This document shows positions 49,240 to 58,341 of a stretch of 64,000 bases of DNA, one piece after another. Position numbers and translations under genes: made by a program. This DNA is from Halorarius halobius (GTDB lineage: Archaea > Halobacteriota > Halobacteria > Halobacteriales > Haloarculaceae), in assembly GCF_024298865.1 (NCBI RefSeq), contig NZ_CP101161.1, positions 2,687,227 to 2,751,226 of the forward strand. Reading direction: 5' to 3'. How positions within the stretch are numbered: the first letter of the stretch is position 1; the number at the start of each line of letters is the position of its first letter. The notes under the pieces were generated by a model. That model saw nothing but the letters and a program-made list of their open reading frames with translations. It had not been told where the DNA came from and did no database searches.

Positions 49240-51171
49240 ATGGGCCCGTCGCTGTCGTCCGGCGCTCCGTTCGACGTTCGCGTCCGCAACGTCGGCGGCA
49301 TCGACACCACGTCGGTCGAACTCCGGCCGGGGGTGACCGTCCTCGCCGGGCGGAACGCGACCAACCGGACCTCCTTCCTGCAGGCGGTGATGGCCGGCCT
49401 CGGGAGCGAGCGCGCGTCGCTGAAGGGCGACGCCGACGAGGGCCGGGTCGAACTCGACTTCGGTGCCGAGACGGCGACGCGGACGCTCTCGCGGGCGGGT
49501 GGCTCGGTCGCGTTCGGGGGCGACCCCTACCTCTCCGAGCCGACGGTCGCCGACCTGTACGCGTTCCTGCTCGAGAACAACGAGGCTCGCCGCGCCGTCG
49601 AGCGCGGCGACGACCTTCGGAAGGTGGTGATGCGTCCCGTCGACACCGACGAGATAGCGGCCGAAATCGACCGGCGGATGACGGAGAAGCGGGAGCTGGA
49701 GACCGAACGCGAGGCGCTCGACGGCGCGGCCGAGGAGTTGGCGTCGGCCCGCGAGCGGCTCGCGGAAATCGACGATGAGCTGGCGGCGAAACGCGACCGA
49801 CGCGACGCCAAACGCGAGGCGCTCGAGCGCCGCCGCGCGGCGGTGGCCGGCGACACCGACGGGGCGTTCGAGGCGGCCGTCGACGACCTCGAGGACGCAC
49901 GCGAGCGGCTGGAGGACGTACGATACGAGCTGTCCACGGCCCGCGAGAGTCTCGAATCAGCTAGGGAACAGCGTCGCGAGGTCGTCGCGGAACTGGACGC
50001 GCTCCCCGACCCCGAGGACGCCGAGGCGGCCCCGGAGGAGCGGATCGAGCGGCTCCGCTCGGAGAAGCGCGACCTCGAGGACACGCTCTCACAGTTGCAG
50101 ACGTTGATACGTGTGAACCAGGAGACGCTCGACGGCGACGGGAAGCTCGGCGAACTGCTCCGAGGCGAGCGGTCGACCGACGGCGGTTCGGTGACCGACG
50201 CGCTCGCGGGGGAGGCGGCCCCGGCGGTCTGCTGGACCTGCGGGTCGTCGGTCGACCGCTCGCAGTTCGAGGAGACGCTGGCGGAACTCAGGGAGCTGAG
50301 CGCCAGCCTCCGGTCGGAACGGAGCCGGCTCGCGGACCGACTCGACGAGCTGACCGCACGCCGCGAGGAGCGCGAGCGCCGCCGGGAGCGCCGCGACGCG
50401 CTTCGAAGCCGTGCGGACGAACTCGATGCCGAAATTGCCGACCGAGAGGCAACCGTGGAGCGACTGGAGGCCGAGCGGACGGAGCTGACGGAGACGGTCA
50501 AGCGGCTCGAGGCGGAGGTCGAACGCCTTGACGCCGACGGCGACGAGGAACTGCTGTCGCTCCACGAGACGGTGACCCGTCTCTCCTTCGAAATCGACCG
50601 ACTCGAGGACGAACGCGCCGAGATGGGCGCCGACGTCGCCGAACTGGAGGCGCGGGTGGCCGAGCAATCGGAGGTCGACGAGCGGCTGGAGCAGGTCGAG
50701 GAGACGCTCCGGGAGCTCCGCACGCGGGTCGACCGACTGGAGCGGGAGGCCGTCGACGCGTTCAACGCCCACATGGGGGAACTGCTCGAACTGCTCGGCT
50801 ACGAGAACATCGAGCGCGTGTGGATAGAGCGTCGCGGGGTGGGCGAGAGCCCGGAGGCGGCCGCCGAGTTCCTGCTCCACATCGTCCGGACCACCGAGTC
50901 CGGCACGACCTACGAGGACACCGTCGACCACCTCTCGGAGAGCGAACGGGAGGTGACCGGGCTGGTGTTCGCGCTGGCCGGCTACCTCGCCCACGACGTG
51001 GCCGACCGGCTTCCGGTGCTCGTCATGGACTCGCTGGAGGCCATCGACTCCGCGCGCATCGCGTCTCTCGTCGACTACTTCGCCGACCACGCGACGTACG
51101 TGGTCGTCGCGCTCCTTCCCGAGGACGCCCAGGCGCTCGACGACGACTACCACTACGTCACCGACATCTGA
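49240..51171 (+). CDS. sph: archaea-specific SMC-related protein Sph
   Basis: This protein of 643 aa belongs to the haloarchaeal Sph group of SMC/Rad50-like ATPases. The N-terminal nucleotide-binding loop is the degenerate GRNATNRTSFLQAV (no Lys), a known trait of the group. Long coiled coils (about 145-320 and 345-500) flank CWTCGSSV with a zinc-hook-type CxxC at C331/C334. The C-terminal ATPase half has LSESEREVTGLVFALAGY and LPVLVMDSLEAID (Walker B). Sph proteins may form filaments or act in DNA or shape organisation; in Haloferax, rdfA and sph3 are adjacent. Confidence 0.9.
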   Translation: MGPSLSSGAPFDVRVRNVGGIDTTSVELRPGVTVLAGRNATNRTSFLQAVMAGLGSERASLKGDADEGRVELDFGAETATRTLSRAGGSVAFGGDPYLSEPTVADLYAFLLENNEARRAVERGDDLRKVVMRPVDTDEIAAEIDRRMTEKRELETEREALDGAAEELASARERLAEIDDELAAKRDRRDAKREALERRRAAVAGDTDGAFEAAVDDLEDARERLEDVRYELSTARESLESAREQRREVVAELDALPDPEDAEAAPEERIERLRSEKRDLEDTLSQLQTLIRVNQETLDGDGKLGELLRGERSTDGGSVTDALAGEAAPAVCWTCGSSVDRSQFEETLAELRELSASLRSERSRLADRLDELTARREERERRRERRDALRSRADELDAEIADREATVERLEAERTELTETVKRLEAEVERLDADGDEELLSLHETVTRLSFEIDRLEDERAEMGADVAELEARVAEQSEVDERLEQVEETLRELRTRVDRLEREAVDAFNAHMGELLELLGYENIERVWIERRGVGESPEAAAEFLLHIVRTTESGTTYEDTVDHLSESEREVTGLVFALAGYLAHDVADRLPVLVMDSLEAIDSARIASLVDYFADHATYVVVALLPEDAQALDDDYHYVTDI

Positions 51172-51286
51172 GTCGCCCGGCGGTCGATACGGGTGCTCCT
51201 CGGTTCCCAGATGAATCGGCTGACAGCGCCCTGTACCCACCGTAGGCAGTGTATACTGAATACGCCCGCCTTCGAGCCACCGGAGC

Positions 51287-51412
51287 GTGACCGCCGATGA
51301 GCCGTCGTCGTTGGTGGAAGTGTGCGAGGGATGTGACCGACTCGTCAACGTCGTCGTGAACCGTGCGCGGTGTCCGTACTGTGGAACGGTGCCCCCCGAT
51401 ACCGAGCCGTGA
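51287..51412 (+). CDS. small zinc-ribbon protein, 41 aa
   Basis: The frame GTG...TGA codes for VTADEPSSLVEVCEGCDRLVN then RCPYCGTVPPDTEP: two CxxC pairs, one Zn ribbon. A TATA-like TATACTGAA about 28 nt upstream (near 51252) supports a leaderless GTG start. It is too short for database-independent assignment, but the Cys pattern is unlikely by chance. It lies 115 nt after sph. Confidence 0.72.
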   Translation: MTADEPSSLVEVCEGCDRLVNVVVNRARCPYCGTVPPDTEP

Positions 51413-51738
51413 GGTCGGGCGTGGCTGGACGCGGGCACGGTACCGGCCTCCGTGGACGGGCCGCCCGTATGCTCCGGCCGTCCCTGACGGCCGAAAGCCG
51501 AGAGTATCCGGAGTAATCACACAACGGTTTTATCGCATGGACCGCTACGTAACTCTCGATAGCCCGGTTGTCCCGGCGACGCACTGGGTCGCTCCGCGGT
51601 CCCGGTGACGTTCCCTCTCGGCCCAACCATGACACTCGAACTACAGACCTGTACGCGAGACGCCCCATCCCAGCGACGCATCGGCCCCCGGTGCAGAAGA
51701 CGGCACCGCCGCTCGTGGGCGTCCGGCCGTGGTGGACC
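51413..51738 (+). other. gene-free region, 326 nt
   Basis: Contains GGTTTTATCG near 51523, a promoter-like element whose nearest gene is the HalOD1 ORF at 51739, about 190 nt away. Open frames between them are Arg-rich and were not accepted. No hairpin of note. Confidence 0.4.
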
Positions 51739-52032
51739 ATGACGGACGGGATGGGGTCGGATGGGGAGACGGGCGTCGTCCGCGCACAGTTCGACTGGGC
51801 GTCCGTGGCCCCGTCGACTGCCGTTGTCGAGACGCTCGCGGTGGCGACCGACCGGGAGCCGACGGCGATGGACCCGCTGTACGACGTCGTGGACCCGGAC
51901 GCGCTCGACGCGTTCTTGCGGACCGACGGCACACGCACCGACGCCGCCGCCACCGCGGTCACCTTCGAGATGGAGCGCCGCGAGGTGGTCGTCCGGGCGA
52001 CCGGCGACGTCGTCGTCCGCGCCGAGGAGTGA
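51739..52032 (+). CDS. HalOD1 output-domain protein, second copy
   Basis: This protein of 97 aa has the HalOD1 hallmark LYDVVDPDALDAFLR, plus VTFEMERREVVVRATGDVVV. It is similar in layout to the HalOD1 protein at 41257 but the two share only the core. The ATG at 51739 gives a compact haloarchaeal sequence; the upstream in-frame extension is Arg-rich. If the TTTTATC element near 51523 is the promoter, a leader of about 185 nt results. The partner proteins are unknown. Confidence 0.85.
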   Translation: MTDGMGSDGETGVVRAQFDWASVAPSTAVVETLAVATDREPTAMDPLYDVVDPDALDAFLRTDGTRTDAAATAVTFEMERREVVVRATGDVVVRAEE

Positions 52033-52119
52033 CCCGCGGCGACGCCGGCGGTGACTCTCACAGGTGGCCAGTAGCGTCGCGGCCAGTAGGCTTATCGGGC
52101 GAGCGGCAATCGTCCGAGT

Positions 52120-52911
52120 ATGCGCAGTCGGACACTCGCGGCGCTCGCCGTCGCGTCGATGTTGTTGCTCGCAGGCTGTTCGTTCGGCGGCACCGGCTCC
52201 CCGACGCCGACCACCGACTCGCCGACGCCCTCCCCTTCGGCCCCGTCGTTCAGCTACCCCGCTGGCTTCCAGTCGGGCGGCGTGGCGAACGTGACGGCGG
52301 CGGCCGCGGGGCACCGTGAGGCGCTGACCACCGCCAGCGGCTTCACGGTCGTCTACGACGCGACGGTGACGACGCCGAACGCCACCTCCTACGTCACGTA
52401 CGACCAGGAGGTCGAGACGTCCAGCCGCGAGGTCATCCGCCGAACCAACGTCACTTCCGAGCAGGTGTCGGGAACGGTCGTCCGCTACTACGAGGACGGG
52501 CGAGTGTACGTGAAGTCGAACCAGCCGGGCACCAACGAGACAGTCTACGGCAACCAGAGCCAGCGTTACGAACTCTCGTCGTTCACCGGCGTCGACTTCA
52601 TCGGCCCGGGACTGCGGGGCGCCAGCTACGGGTCGAGCGAGGTGGAGCGCCGGAACGGAGAGCTGGTCGCCGTCTACAGCGACGCCACGCTGGAGTCGAC
52701 CGAGGGGCTGTTCGGCCGGGGCATCAGCATGGAGAACGTCACGTCGTTCTCCGCCACGCTCGTCGTCGATGAGGAGGGCCGCATCCACGAGTTCCAGTAC
52801 AGCGCGACCGTCCAGCAGGGCGACGCGGAGCGGTCGGTCGAGGTCACCATCGTCTCCGAGGGCGTCGGAGACACCACCGTCGACGCGCCAACCTGGGTCT
52901 CGAAGGCGTAG
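52120..52911 (+). CDS. exported lipoprotein (DUF7537-like)
   Basis: This lipoprotein of 263 aa has a Sec signal and lipobox (MRSRTLAALAVASMLLLAGC, lipid on C20), then a Thr/Pro/Ser-rich tether (SPTPTTDSPTPSPSAPS). The mature domain has VYDATVTTPNATSYVTYDQEVETS and VDEEGRIHEFQYSATV. It resembles the haloarchaeal DUF7537 lipoproteins; the beta-rich fold may bind a ligand at the membrane. A TATA-like GGCTTATCG lies about 28 nt before the ATG. It faces the channel gene convergently, 66 bp away. Confidence 0.85.
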   Translation: MRSRTLAALAVASMLLLAGCSFGGTGSPTPTTDSPTPSPSAPSFSYPAGFQSGGVANVTAAAAGHREALTTASGFTVVYDATVTTPNATSYVTYDQEVETSSREVIRRTNVTSEQVSGTVVRYYEDGRVYVKSNQPGTNETVYGNQSQRYELSSFTGVDFIGPGLRGASYGSSEVERRNGELVAVYSDATLESTEGLFGRGISMENVTSFSATLVVDEEGRIHEFQYSATVQQGDAERSVEVTIVSEGVGDTTVDAPTWVSKA

Positions 52912-52977
52912 CTCCCCCGAACGTCGACGTGCTTCCCGGTCACGCGTCGGCGTGACGCCCACCTCGGCGAGGCCGGT

Positions 52978-54630
52978 TCAGTCGGTCAGGTTCGCGAACC
53001 GATTCACGTCGGCGTCGGTGCCGGCGATGACGAGGTCGTCGTCTTCGCGGATGCGGAACTCGGGGTCGAGGTCCGTAATCGCCTCGCCGTTCCGCTCGAC
53101 GGCGACCACCGTACAGCCGGTTTTCGCCCGGATGTCCGCGCCCCCGAGCGTCTTGCCCGCAAGCGCCCCGCAGTCGACGCGGACGAGTTCGACCGCCTGG
53201 TCGAAGCTGATGACCTCCTCGTCGAGCACGGTGGACGCGAGCATCCGTCCGGCGACGGTGGCGACGGCCAGCACGTAGTCGGCGCCTGCGAGATACAGCT
53301 TCCGGACGGAGCCGGTCGCGTCGGCCCGCGCGATTATCTCGACGTCCGGCGCCACGTCCCTCGCGACGAGGGTACCGTACACCTCCTCGGTGTCGTCCGC
53401 GATAGCGAGGATGACCGTGCTGGCATCGTCGATGCCCGCCGCCCGCAACACGTCGTCGTCCGTGACGTTACCGACCACGTCGACGCCGTCGTCGTCCCGG
53501 AGGTCGACGACCGTCGTCTCGACGCCCGCGTCGTCGAGGCGGGCGGCGATGCGGGAGCCGACCTCGCCGTAGCCGCCGACGACGACGTGGCCCTCGCGGC
53601 GCTGGCGCCGCTCCGACAGCGTGAGTTCCTTCAGCCGTTCGAGTTGGTCCTCGCGGCCCGCCGCCACGAGGATGGTCTGGGCGTCGATGCGCTCCTGTGG
53701 CGGCGGCGGCGAGACGAACTCGCCCCGGAACCACGCGCCGATGAGGTTCGTCCCCGTTCGCTCGCGGATGCCGGACCCCTCGACGGTCACGCCCTCCAGT
53801 TCGGCGCCCGCCTGCACCGGAAGTTCGACCACGTCGAAGTCCTCGTCGATGACGACGGCGTCGTCGAGTTCGGGGGTGACCCCGGCGGTCACCTTCTTCG
53901 CGAGGCCGTCGGCGATGAGCCGCTGGGGGATGAACGCCCGCTCGGCACCGGCATACCGGTGGTAGCGGGCCGTCTCTTCGTTCTCGGCGAAGGTGACGAC
54001 GGTCACGTCGTCGAGCGTTCGGGCGGACAGCGCGATGGACGCGTTCGTCTCGTCGTCGACGTCGGCGATGAGCGCCCGGGCGTCGTCGACGCAGGCGGCC
54101 TGAAGCACCGCGGCATCCTCGGGGTCGCCGTGGACGACGGTGACGCCCGACTCGTACAGGTCAGTCGCGCGCTCGCGCTCGGGTTCGACGACGACGTAAC
54201 GGCGGCCGCGGGCGTTCAACTCCTCGATGAGCGCCTTCCCCCGGGAGGTGAGCCCCGCGAGCACGACGTGGTCGGCGTAGCCGTCGACCGAATCCGGGGG
54301 CCGGGTCGACAGCCGCTTCTCGACGTAGGGTCCGGCAAACACCGGGAGGGCGGTGAAGATGAGCGCGACGCCGACGACCATCATCAGGATGAGATACAAC
54401 TGGACCACCGGCGAGGTCCACTGTCTCGACGCCTCGCCGTAGCCGGTCGTGGTGAACGACTCGACGACCACCAGAAGCGCCTCGACGTACGTCACGTCGA
54501 CGCCCTCGAACGCGGAGACGAGCGCCACGTAGCCGGCCGCGAACGCCAGGACGACGACGTTCACCCCGAGGAGATAGCCGACGATGAGCCGGCGTTGTCG
54601 GTCCGGCGAGAACAGCCGACGGATGTCCAT
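52978..54630 (-). CDS. K+ channel with two TrkA/RCK units
   Basis: This protein of 550 aa has two TMs with a pore loop (SFTTTGYGEA; selectivity residues T61-T62-G63-Y64-G65), then two cytosolic RCK units. Unit 1 (about 115-330) reads HVVLAGLTSRGKALIEEL and carries TrkA-N and TrkA-C halves. Unit 2 (about 340-550) has HVVVGGYGEVGSRIAARLDDAG with an intact GxGxxG nucleotide site and a TrkA-C end (GEAITDLDPEFRIREDDDLVIAG). A ligand-gated K+ channel is implied. The ATG at 54630 (MDIRRLFSPDRQ) starts at TM1; upstream in-frame residues are not plausible. Confidence 0.9.
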   Translation of the reverse strand: MDIRRLFSPDRQRRLIVGYLLGVNVVVLAFAAGYVALVSAFEGVDVTYVEALLVVVESFTTTGYGEASRQWTSPVVQLYLILMMVVGVALIFTALPVFAGPYVEKRLSTRPPDSVDGYADHVVLAGLTSRGKALIEELNARGRRYVVVEPERERATDLYESGVTVVHGDPEDAAVLQAACVDDARALIADVDDETNASIALSARTLDDVTVVTFAENEETARYHRYAGAERAFIPQRLIADGLAKKVTAGVTPELDDAVVIDEDFDVVELPVQAGAELEGVTVEGSGIRERTGTNLIGAWFRGEFVSPPPPQERIDAQTILVAAGREDQLERLKELTLSERRQRREGHVVVGGYGEVGSRIAARLDDAGVETTVVDLRDDDGVDVVGNVTDDDVLRAAGIDDASTVILAIADDTEEVYGTLVARDVAPDVEIIARADATGSVRKLYLAGADYVLAVATVAGRMLASTVLDEEVISFDQAVELVRVDCGALAGKTLGGADIRAKTGCTVVAVERNGEAITDLDPEFRIREDDDLVIAGTDADVNRFANLTD

Positions 54631-54752
54631 GCGATTACCGTACGGCGGGGGAGGAATAACCGTTCGGACACGGGACGGGCCGGGGTGGTCCCGCCGACCT
54701 ACCGCCGCCGGCTCGGCGACAGCGTTAACCCACCGCCGGGAGTGGTTCGGTT

Positions 54753-57173
54753 GTGACACGCTACCGACCGGTTGCCGTCTCGCTCGTCGCCGTCGCCCTG
54801 TTGGCGTCGGCGGCGGTCGGCGGCGGCAGTTTCCTCCAGTTGGCCGCGCCGGGAAGCGGCGACGCGTGGGGACCGGCGTACGGCGCCAACCAGGGGAGCG
54901 TCGGCGCCCGCCTCGACCGCGCGGCGACGGGCGCGACGAGCGTCGAGTCGCCGTACGGTACCGCGACCGTCCGGTACGACGACGACGGCGTCCCCCACGT
55001 CTCTGCCGAGAACGAGCAAGCCCTCGCGTACGCCGTCGGCTACGTGCAGGCGCGGGACCGCCTGTTCCAGATGGACCTCCAGCGCCGGCTGATGCGGGGC
55101 CGTCTCGCAGAGGCGTTCGGCGAGCGAGCCGTCGAGTCCGACCGCTTCCACCGGCAGATGGACTTCGCCGCGGCCGCGAACGCCTCCTGGGACGCGGTAG
55201 AGGACACCGAAGCCGGCGACGGCATCCGCGCGTACACCGCGGGCGTCAACCACTACATGGCGTCGAACTCCCTGCCGACGGAGTTTCGGCTCAACGACTA
55301 CGAGCCGCGCCCCTGGAAACCGACCGACACTCTACTCGTCGGCAAACTCATCGCGTGGCAACTGACCGGCGACTTCCGTGACCTCCAGACCGCGACCCTG
55401 CAGGAGGAGTTCGGCAACGTCTCGGACGTCTATCCCCGGTATCTCGACCACGACGCCGGCATCGTCGAGCGGTCGCAGGGCGGCACCGCCGTCCCCGCGA
55501 GCACGCGGTCGGGCCGCGCGAGCCGAAGCGGCGACTTCGCGGGCGCCTACTCCGCGCTCGCCGAGTTCCAGCGCGACCCCGGCATCGGGTCGAACTCCTG
55601 GGTCGTCTCCGGTAACCACACCGAGAGCGGCGACCCCATCGTCGCCAACGACCCCCACCTCTCCCTGACAGTGCCGCCCGTCTGGTACGAGATGCATCTC
55701 CAGACGGAGGGGATGAACGTCCGTGGGGTGGCGTTCCCCGGCCTCCCGGTGGTGGTCATCGGCCACAACGAGAACGTCTCGTGGGGGTTCACCAACGTCG
55801 GCGCCGACCAGACCGACCTCTACACCTATCGGATGCCGACCAACGACACGTACGTCTACGAGGGCGAGGTGCGCGACGTGCGGAGCCACACCGAGACCAT
55901 CCCCGTCGCTGACGGCCCCGACGCGACCGTCGAGGTGCGCAAGACGGTCCACGGGCCGCTTCTGGAGCGGGGCGGCCGCACCGTCGCGGTGTCGTGGCTC
56001 GGGCTGACGGGGACCCGGGAGGCTCGCGGCGTCTATCGCATCAACCGGGCGAACGACCTCGGCGACGTGAAGCAGGCGCTGCGGCTGTTCGACACGCCGA
56101 CACAGAACATCGTCGCCGCCGACAGCGAGGGGAACACGATGTACCGCATCACCGGCAAGTACCCCTATCGATACACCGACGGCGAGCGGGTCGCGGGCGA
56201 CCTGCCGTTCAACGGCTCCGCGGGCCACGGCGAGTGGCGCGGCTTCGAGCCGTACGGACAGAGCGACTTCTCCGAGGGGTTCGTCCCGTTCGAGGAGGTG
56301 CCCCACGTCGATAACCCCGACGTGCTGGGGACGGCGAACCAGCGCGTGACCGCGACCCCGGGGTTCTATCTCGCCTACAGCGAGCGGTACGCCGACCCCT
56401 ACCGCGGGGAGCGAATCTACGAGCGACTGGAGGCCCGCGTCGACGCCGACGAGCCGGTGACGCCGGCGTTCATGCAGGACCTCCAGCGTGACACCACCTC
56501 GCGGGCCGTCGCGGGGTTCGTCCCACAGATACTCCGTGCGACCGACGAGATGGACACCGAGACGCGGCAGGCCGCCCGGGTGCTCGACGACTGGAACAAC
56601 GAGATGAGCCGCGATTCGCGCGGCGCCCTGCTGTGGACCCTGTTCCGCGAGGAGGTGCGCAACGAGACGTTCTACGACGAGTTCCACCCCCGCGGGCTGG
56701 ACGCGTCGGCGTATCCGCACCTGTACGCGCTCCAGCAGTTGCCCGCCGACAGCAGGTGGTTCGACGACGTGCGTACCCCCGAGACGGAGACGCGTGCCGA
56801 CATCTACGCCCGGGCGCTCGCGGAGGCGGTCGACCAGGCCGACGCGCGCGGCTACGAGACGTACGGCGACTACAACCGGGTCGACCTGAACCACCAGTTC
56901 CCGGTCGCGTTCCTCGACTACCCGGAGATGCCGACCGACGGCTCGCCGTACACCGTCTCGAACTACCGCGTCTCCGGACCGGCCGGGTCGTCGTGGCGGA
57001 TGGTCGTCGGGAGCGACGCGGCGTACGGCGTCATCCCGGGCGGCCAGTCGGGCAACCCCTACTCGCCGCATTACCACGACCAGTTGCGGCCGTGGGCGAA
57101 CGGCGAGTACCACGAGATACCGCTCGACGAGGACGGTCCGGTCGTCATCCGATTCACTGGAGGTGGCTCCTGA
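54753..57173 (+). CDS. penicillin acylase family Ntn-hydrolase (exported)
   Basis: This precursor of 806 aa is made as one chain and should self-cleave. A signal/TM segment is at residues about 7-30. The alpha region has ATVRYDDDGVPHVSAENEQALAYAVGYVQARDRLFQMD. The nucleophile is probably S280 in GIGSNSWVVSG, cutting between G279 and S280. The beta region has ANDPHLSLTVPPVWYEMHLQ, VVVIGHNENVSWGFTN and further family motifs. Family members hydrolyse acyl-amides (beta-lactams, acyl-homoserine lactones) outside the cytosol. The GTG at 54753 begins MTRYRPVAVSLVAV. The gene overlaps the next by 1 bp. Confidence 0.92.
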   Translation: MTRYRPVAVSLVAVALLASAAVGGGSFLQLAAPGSGDAWGPAYGANQGSVGARLDRAATGATSVESPYGTATVRYDDDGVPHVSAENEQALAYAVGYVQARDRLFQMDLQRRLMRGRLAEAFGERAVESDRFHRQMDFAAAANASWDAVEDTEAGDGIRAYTAGVNHYMASNSLPTEFRLNDYEPRPWKPTDTLLVGKLIAWQLTGDFRDLQTATLQEEFGNVSDVYPRYLDHDAGIVERSQGGTAVPASTRSGRASRSGDFAGAYSALAEFQRDPGIGSNSWVVSGNHTESGDPIVANDPHLSLTVPPVWYEMHLQTEGMNVRGVAFPGLPVVVIGHNENVSWGFTNVGADQTDLYTYRMPTNDTYVYEGEVRDVRSHTETIPVADGPDATVEVRKTVHGPLLERGGRTVAVSWLGLTGTREARGVYRINRANDLGDVKQALRLFDTPTQNIVAADSEGNTMYRITGKYPYRYTDGERVAGDLPFNGSAGHGEWRGFEPYGQSDFSEGFVPFEEVPHVDNPDVLGTANQRVTATPGFYLAYSERYADPYRGERIYERLEARVDADEPVTPAFMQDLQRDTTSRAVAGFVPQILRATDEMDTETRQAARVLDDWNNEMSRDSRGALLWTLFREEVRNETFYDEFHPRGLDASAYPHLYALQQLPADSRWFDDVRTPETETRADIYARALAEAVDQADARGYETYGDYNRVDLNHQFPVAFLDYPEMPTDGSPYTVSNYRVSGPAGSSWRMVVGSDAAYGVIPGGQSGNPYSPHYHDQLRPWANGEYHEIPLDEDGPVVIRFTGGGS

Positions 57174-57517
57174 TGGCCGTCGCCACGCCCGCGGCGCTGG
57201 CGGAGTTCCGCGAGAGCGACCGCGTCGAGGCGGCGCTCGCGGCCGCGTTCGTCGTCGGCCTCGCGGCGACCGCCATCCACCCGGCGGGGCTGGTCGTCGG
57301 CGGGGCGCTCGTCGGCCTGCTCGCGCCGTCGCTCTCCAGGGCTGGCGTGCTCGGCCTCTGGTTCGGCGTCGCCGTCCTCGGGACGTGGGCGCTCGCACTG
57401 CTGTGGTTCGGGACGCTCGGCGCGGTGGCGACGGCGGCGCCGCTCGTGTACGTGGCGGTCGGCTCCGCGCTGGCGCTCCCGCCGCTGGCGGCGCTGGCGG
57501 TTCGTGGGCTGGTGTAG
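57173..57517 (+). CDS. small membrane protein, 114 aa
   Basis: This protein has three or four hydrophobic helices (from AALAAAFVVGLAATAI to LPPLAALAVRGLV) and little loop sequence. No family is recognised. The ATG shares one base with the upstream acylase stop (TGATG, 57171-57175), so the two are probably co-translated; a role in acylase export or membrane association is possible but not supported by homology. It ends 44 bp before the HAD gene. Confidence 0.75.
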   Translation: MAVATPAALAEFRESDRVEAALAAAFVVGLAATAIHPAGLVVGGALVGLLAPSLSRAGVLGLWFGVAVLGTWALALLWFGTLGAVATAAPLVYVAVGSALALPPLAALAVRGLV

Positions 57518-57561
57518 CCGGGACGCGACCGCTTTTCACCCCTCCCCGCACAACGCCACGC

Positions 57562-58341
57562 ATGAACGTCAGCGGCGTCGTCGTCGACCTCGACGGAACC
57601 GTGTACCGCGGCGACGAGCCGATAGCGGGGGCCGTCGACGCTATCGCCCGGTTGCGCGACCGGGGGCTGGGCGTGCTGTTCGTGACGAACAACCCGACGC
57701 GCTCCAGCGAGGCGTACGTCGAACGACTCGCGGCGTTCGGCGTCGACGCGACCACGGAGGAGGTGCTCCCCGCCGGCGAGGTGACCGCACAGTTCCTCGC
57801 GGACCGCCACGCCGAGGACGACGTGTTCTGCATCGGCTCGTCGGGGTTACGCGAGCAGTTGCACGACCACGGGGTCGTCCCCGTAACGGACCCCGACGAC
57901 GCGGACGTGGCCGTCACCTCGCACACGTACGGGTTCGACTACGAGGCCCTGACCGAGGGGCTGTGGGCGCTCGACGCCGCCGACCGGTTCTACGGGACCG
58001 ACCCGGACCTGACGTATCCGGACTCCGACGGCCGCCGCTACCCCGGGTCGGGCGCCATCACGCGGGCCGTCGCGGGCGTCGCACAGCGGGAACCGGACCG
58101 CGTGCTCGGCAAGCCTTCCGACGTGATGGTCGAGTTGGCGTGCGAGCGGCTCCACTGCCGGCCCGAGGAGACGCTCGTCGTCGGCGACGGCCTGGACACA
58201 GACATCGCGTTCGGTGCCCGCGCGGGGATGTGGACGGCGCTCGTGTTATCCGGGCGGACGAGCAGAGCCGACGCGGACGGCGCCTCGCCGGAACCCGACC
58301 ACGTCGTCGAGTCGCTGAGCGACGTGCTCGACCTGCTGTAG
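57562..58341 (+). CDS. HAD-IIA family phosphatase
   Basis: This enzyme of 259 aa is of the NagD/4-nitrophenylphosphatase type. DLDGTVYRG (nucleophile D9, acid D11) opens the fold. LFVTNNPTRSSEAY, FDYEAL, GKPSDVMVEL (Lys-binding loop) and VGDGLDTDIAFGARAGM (Mg-binding) follow in order. The substrate is a phosphoester such as a sugar phosphate or glycolate phosphate. It is directly followed, on the opposite strand, by the second acylase (stop codons touch at 58341/58342). Confidence 0.92.
   Translation: MNVSGVVVDLDGTVYRGDEPIAGAVDAIARLRDRGLGVLFVTNNPTRSSEAYVERLAAFGVDATTEEVLPAGEVTAQFLADRHAEDDVFCIGSSGLREQLHDHGVVPVTDPDDADVAVTSHTYGFDYEALTEGLWALDAADRFYGTDPDLTYPDSDGRRYPGSGAITRAVAGVAQREPDRVLGKPSDVMVELACERLHCRPEETLVVGDGLDTDIAFGARAGMWTALVLSGRTSRADADGASPEPDHVVESLSDVLDLL

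Noticed and set aside
55332-57926. Minus-strand open frame of 864 codons across the acylase gene
   Set aside because: Low-complexity shadow of the plus-strand acylase, which has a signal, the Ntn Ser and family motifs.
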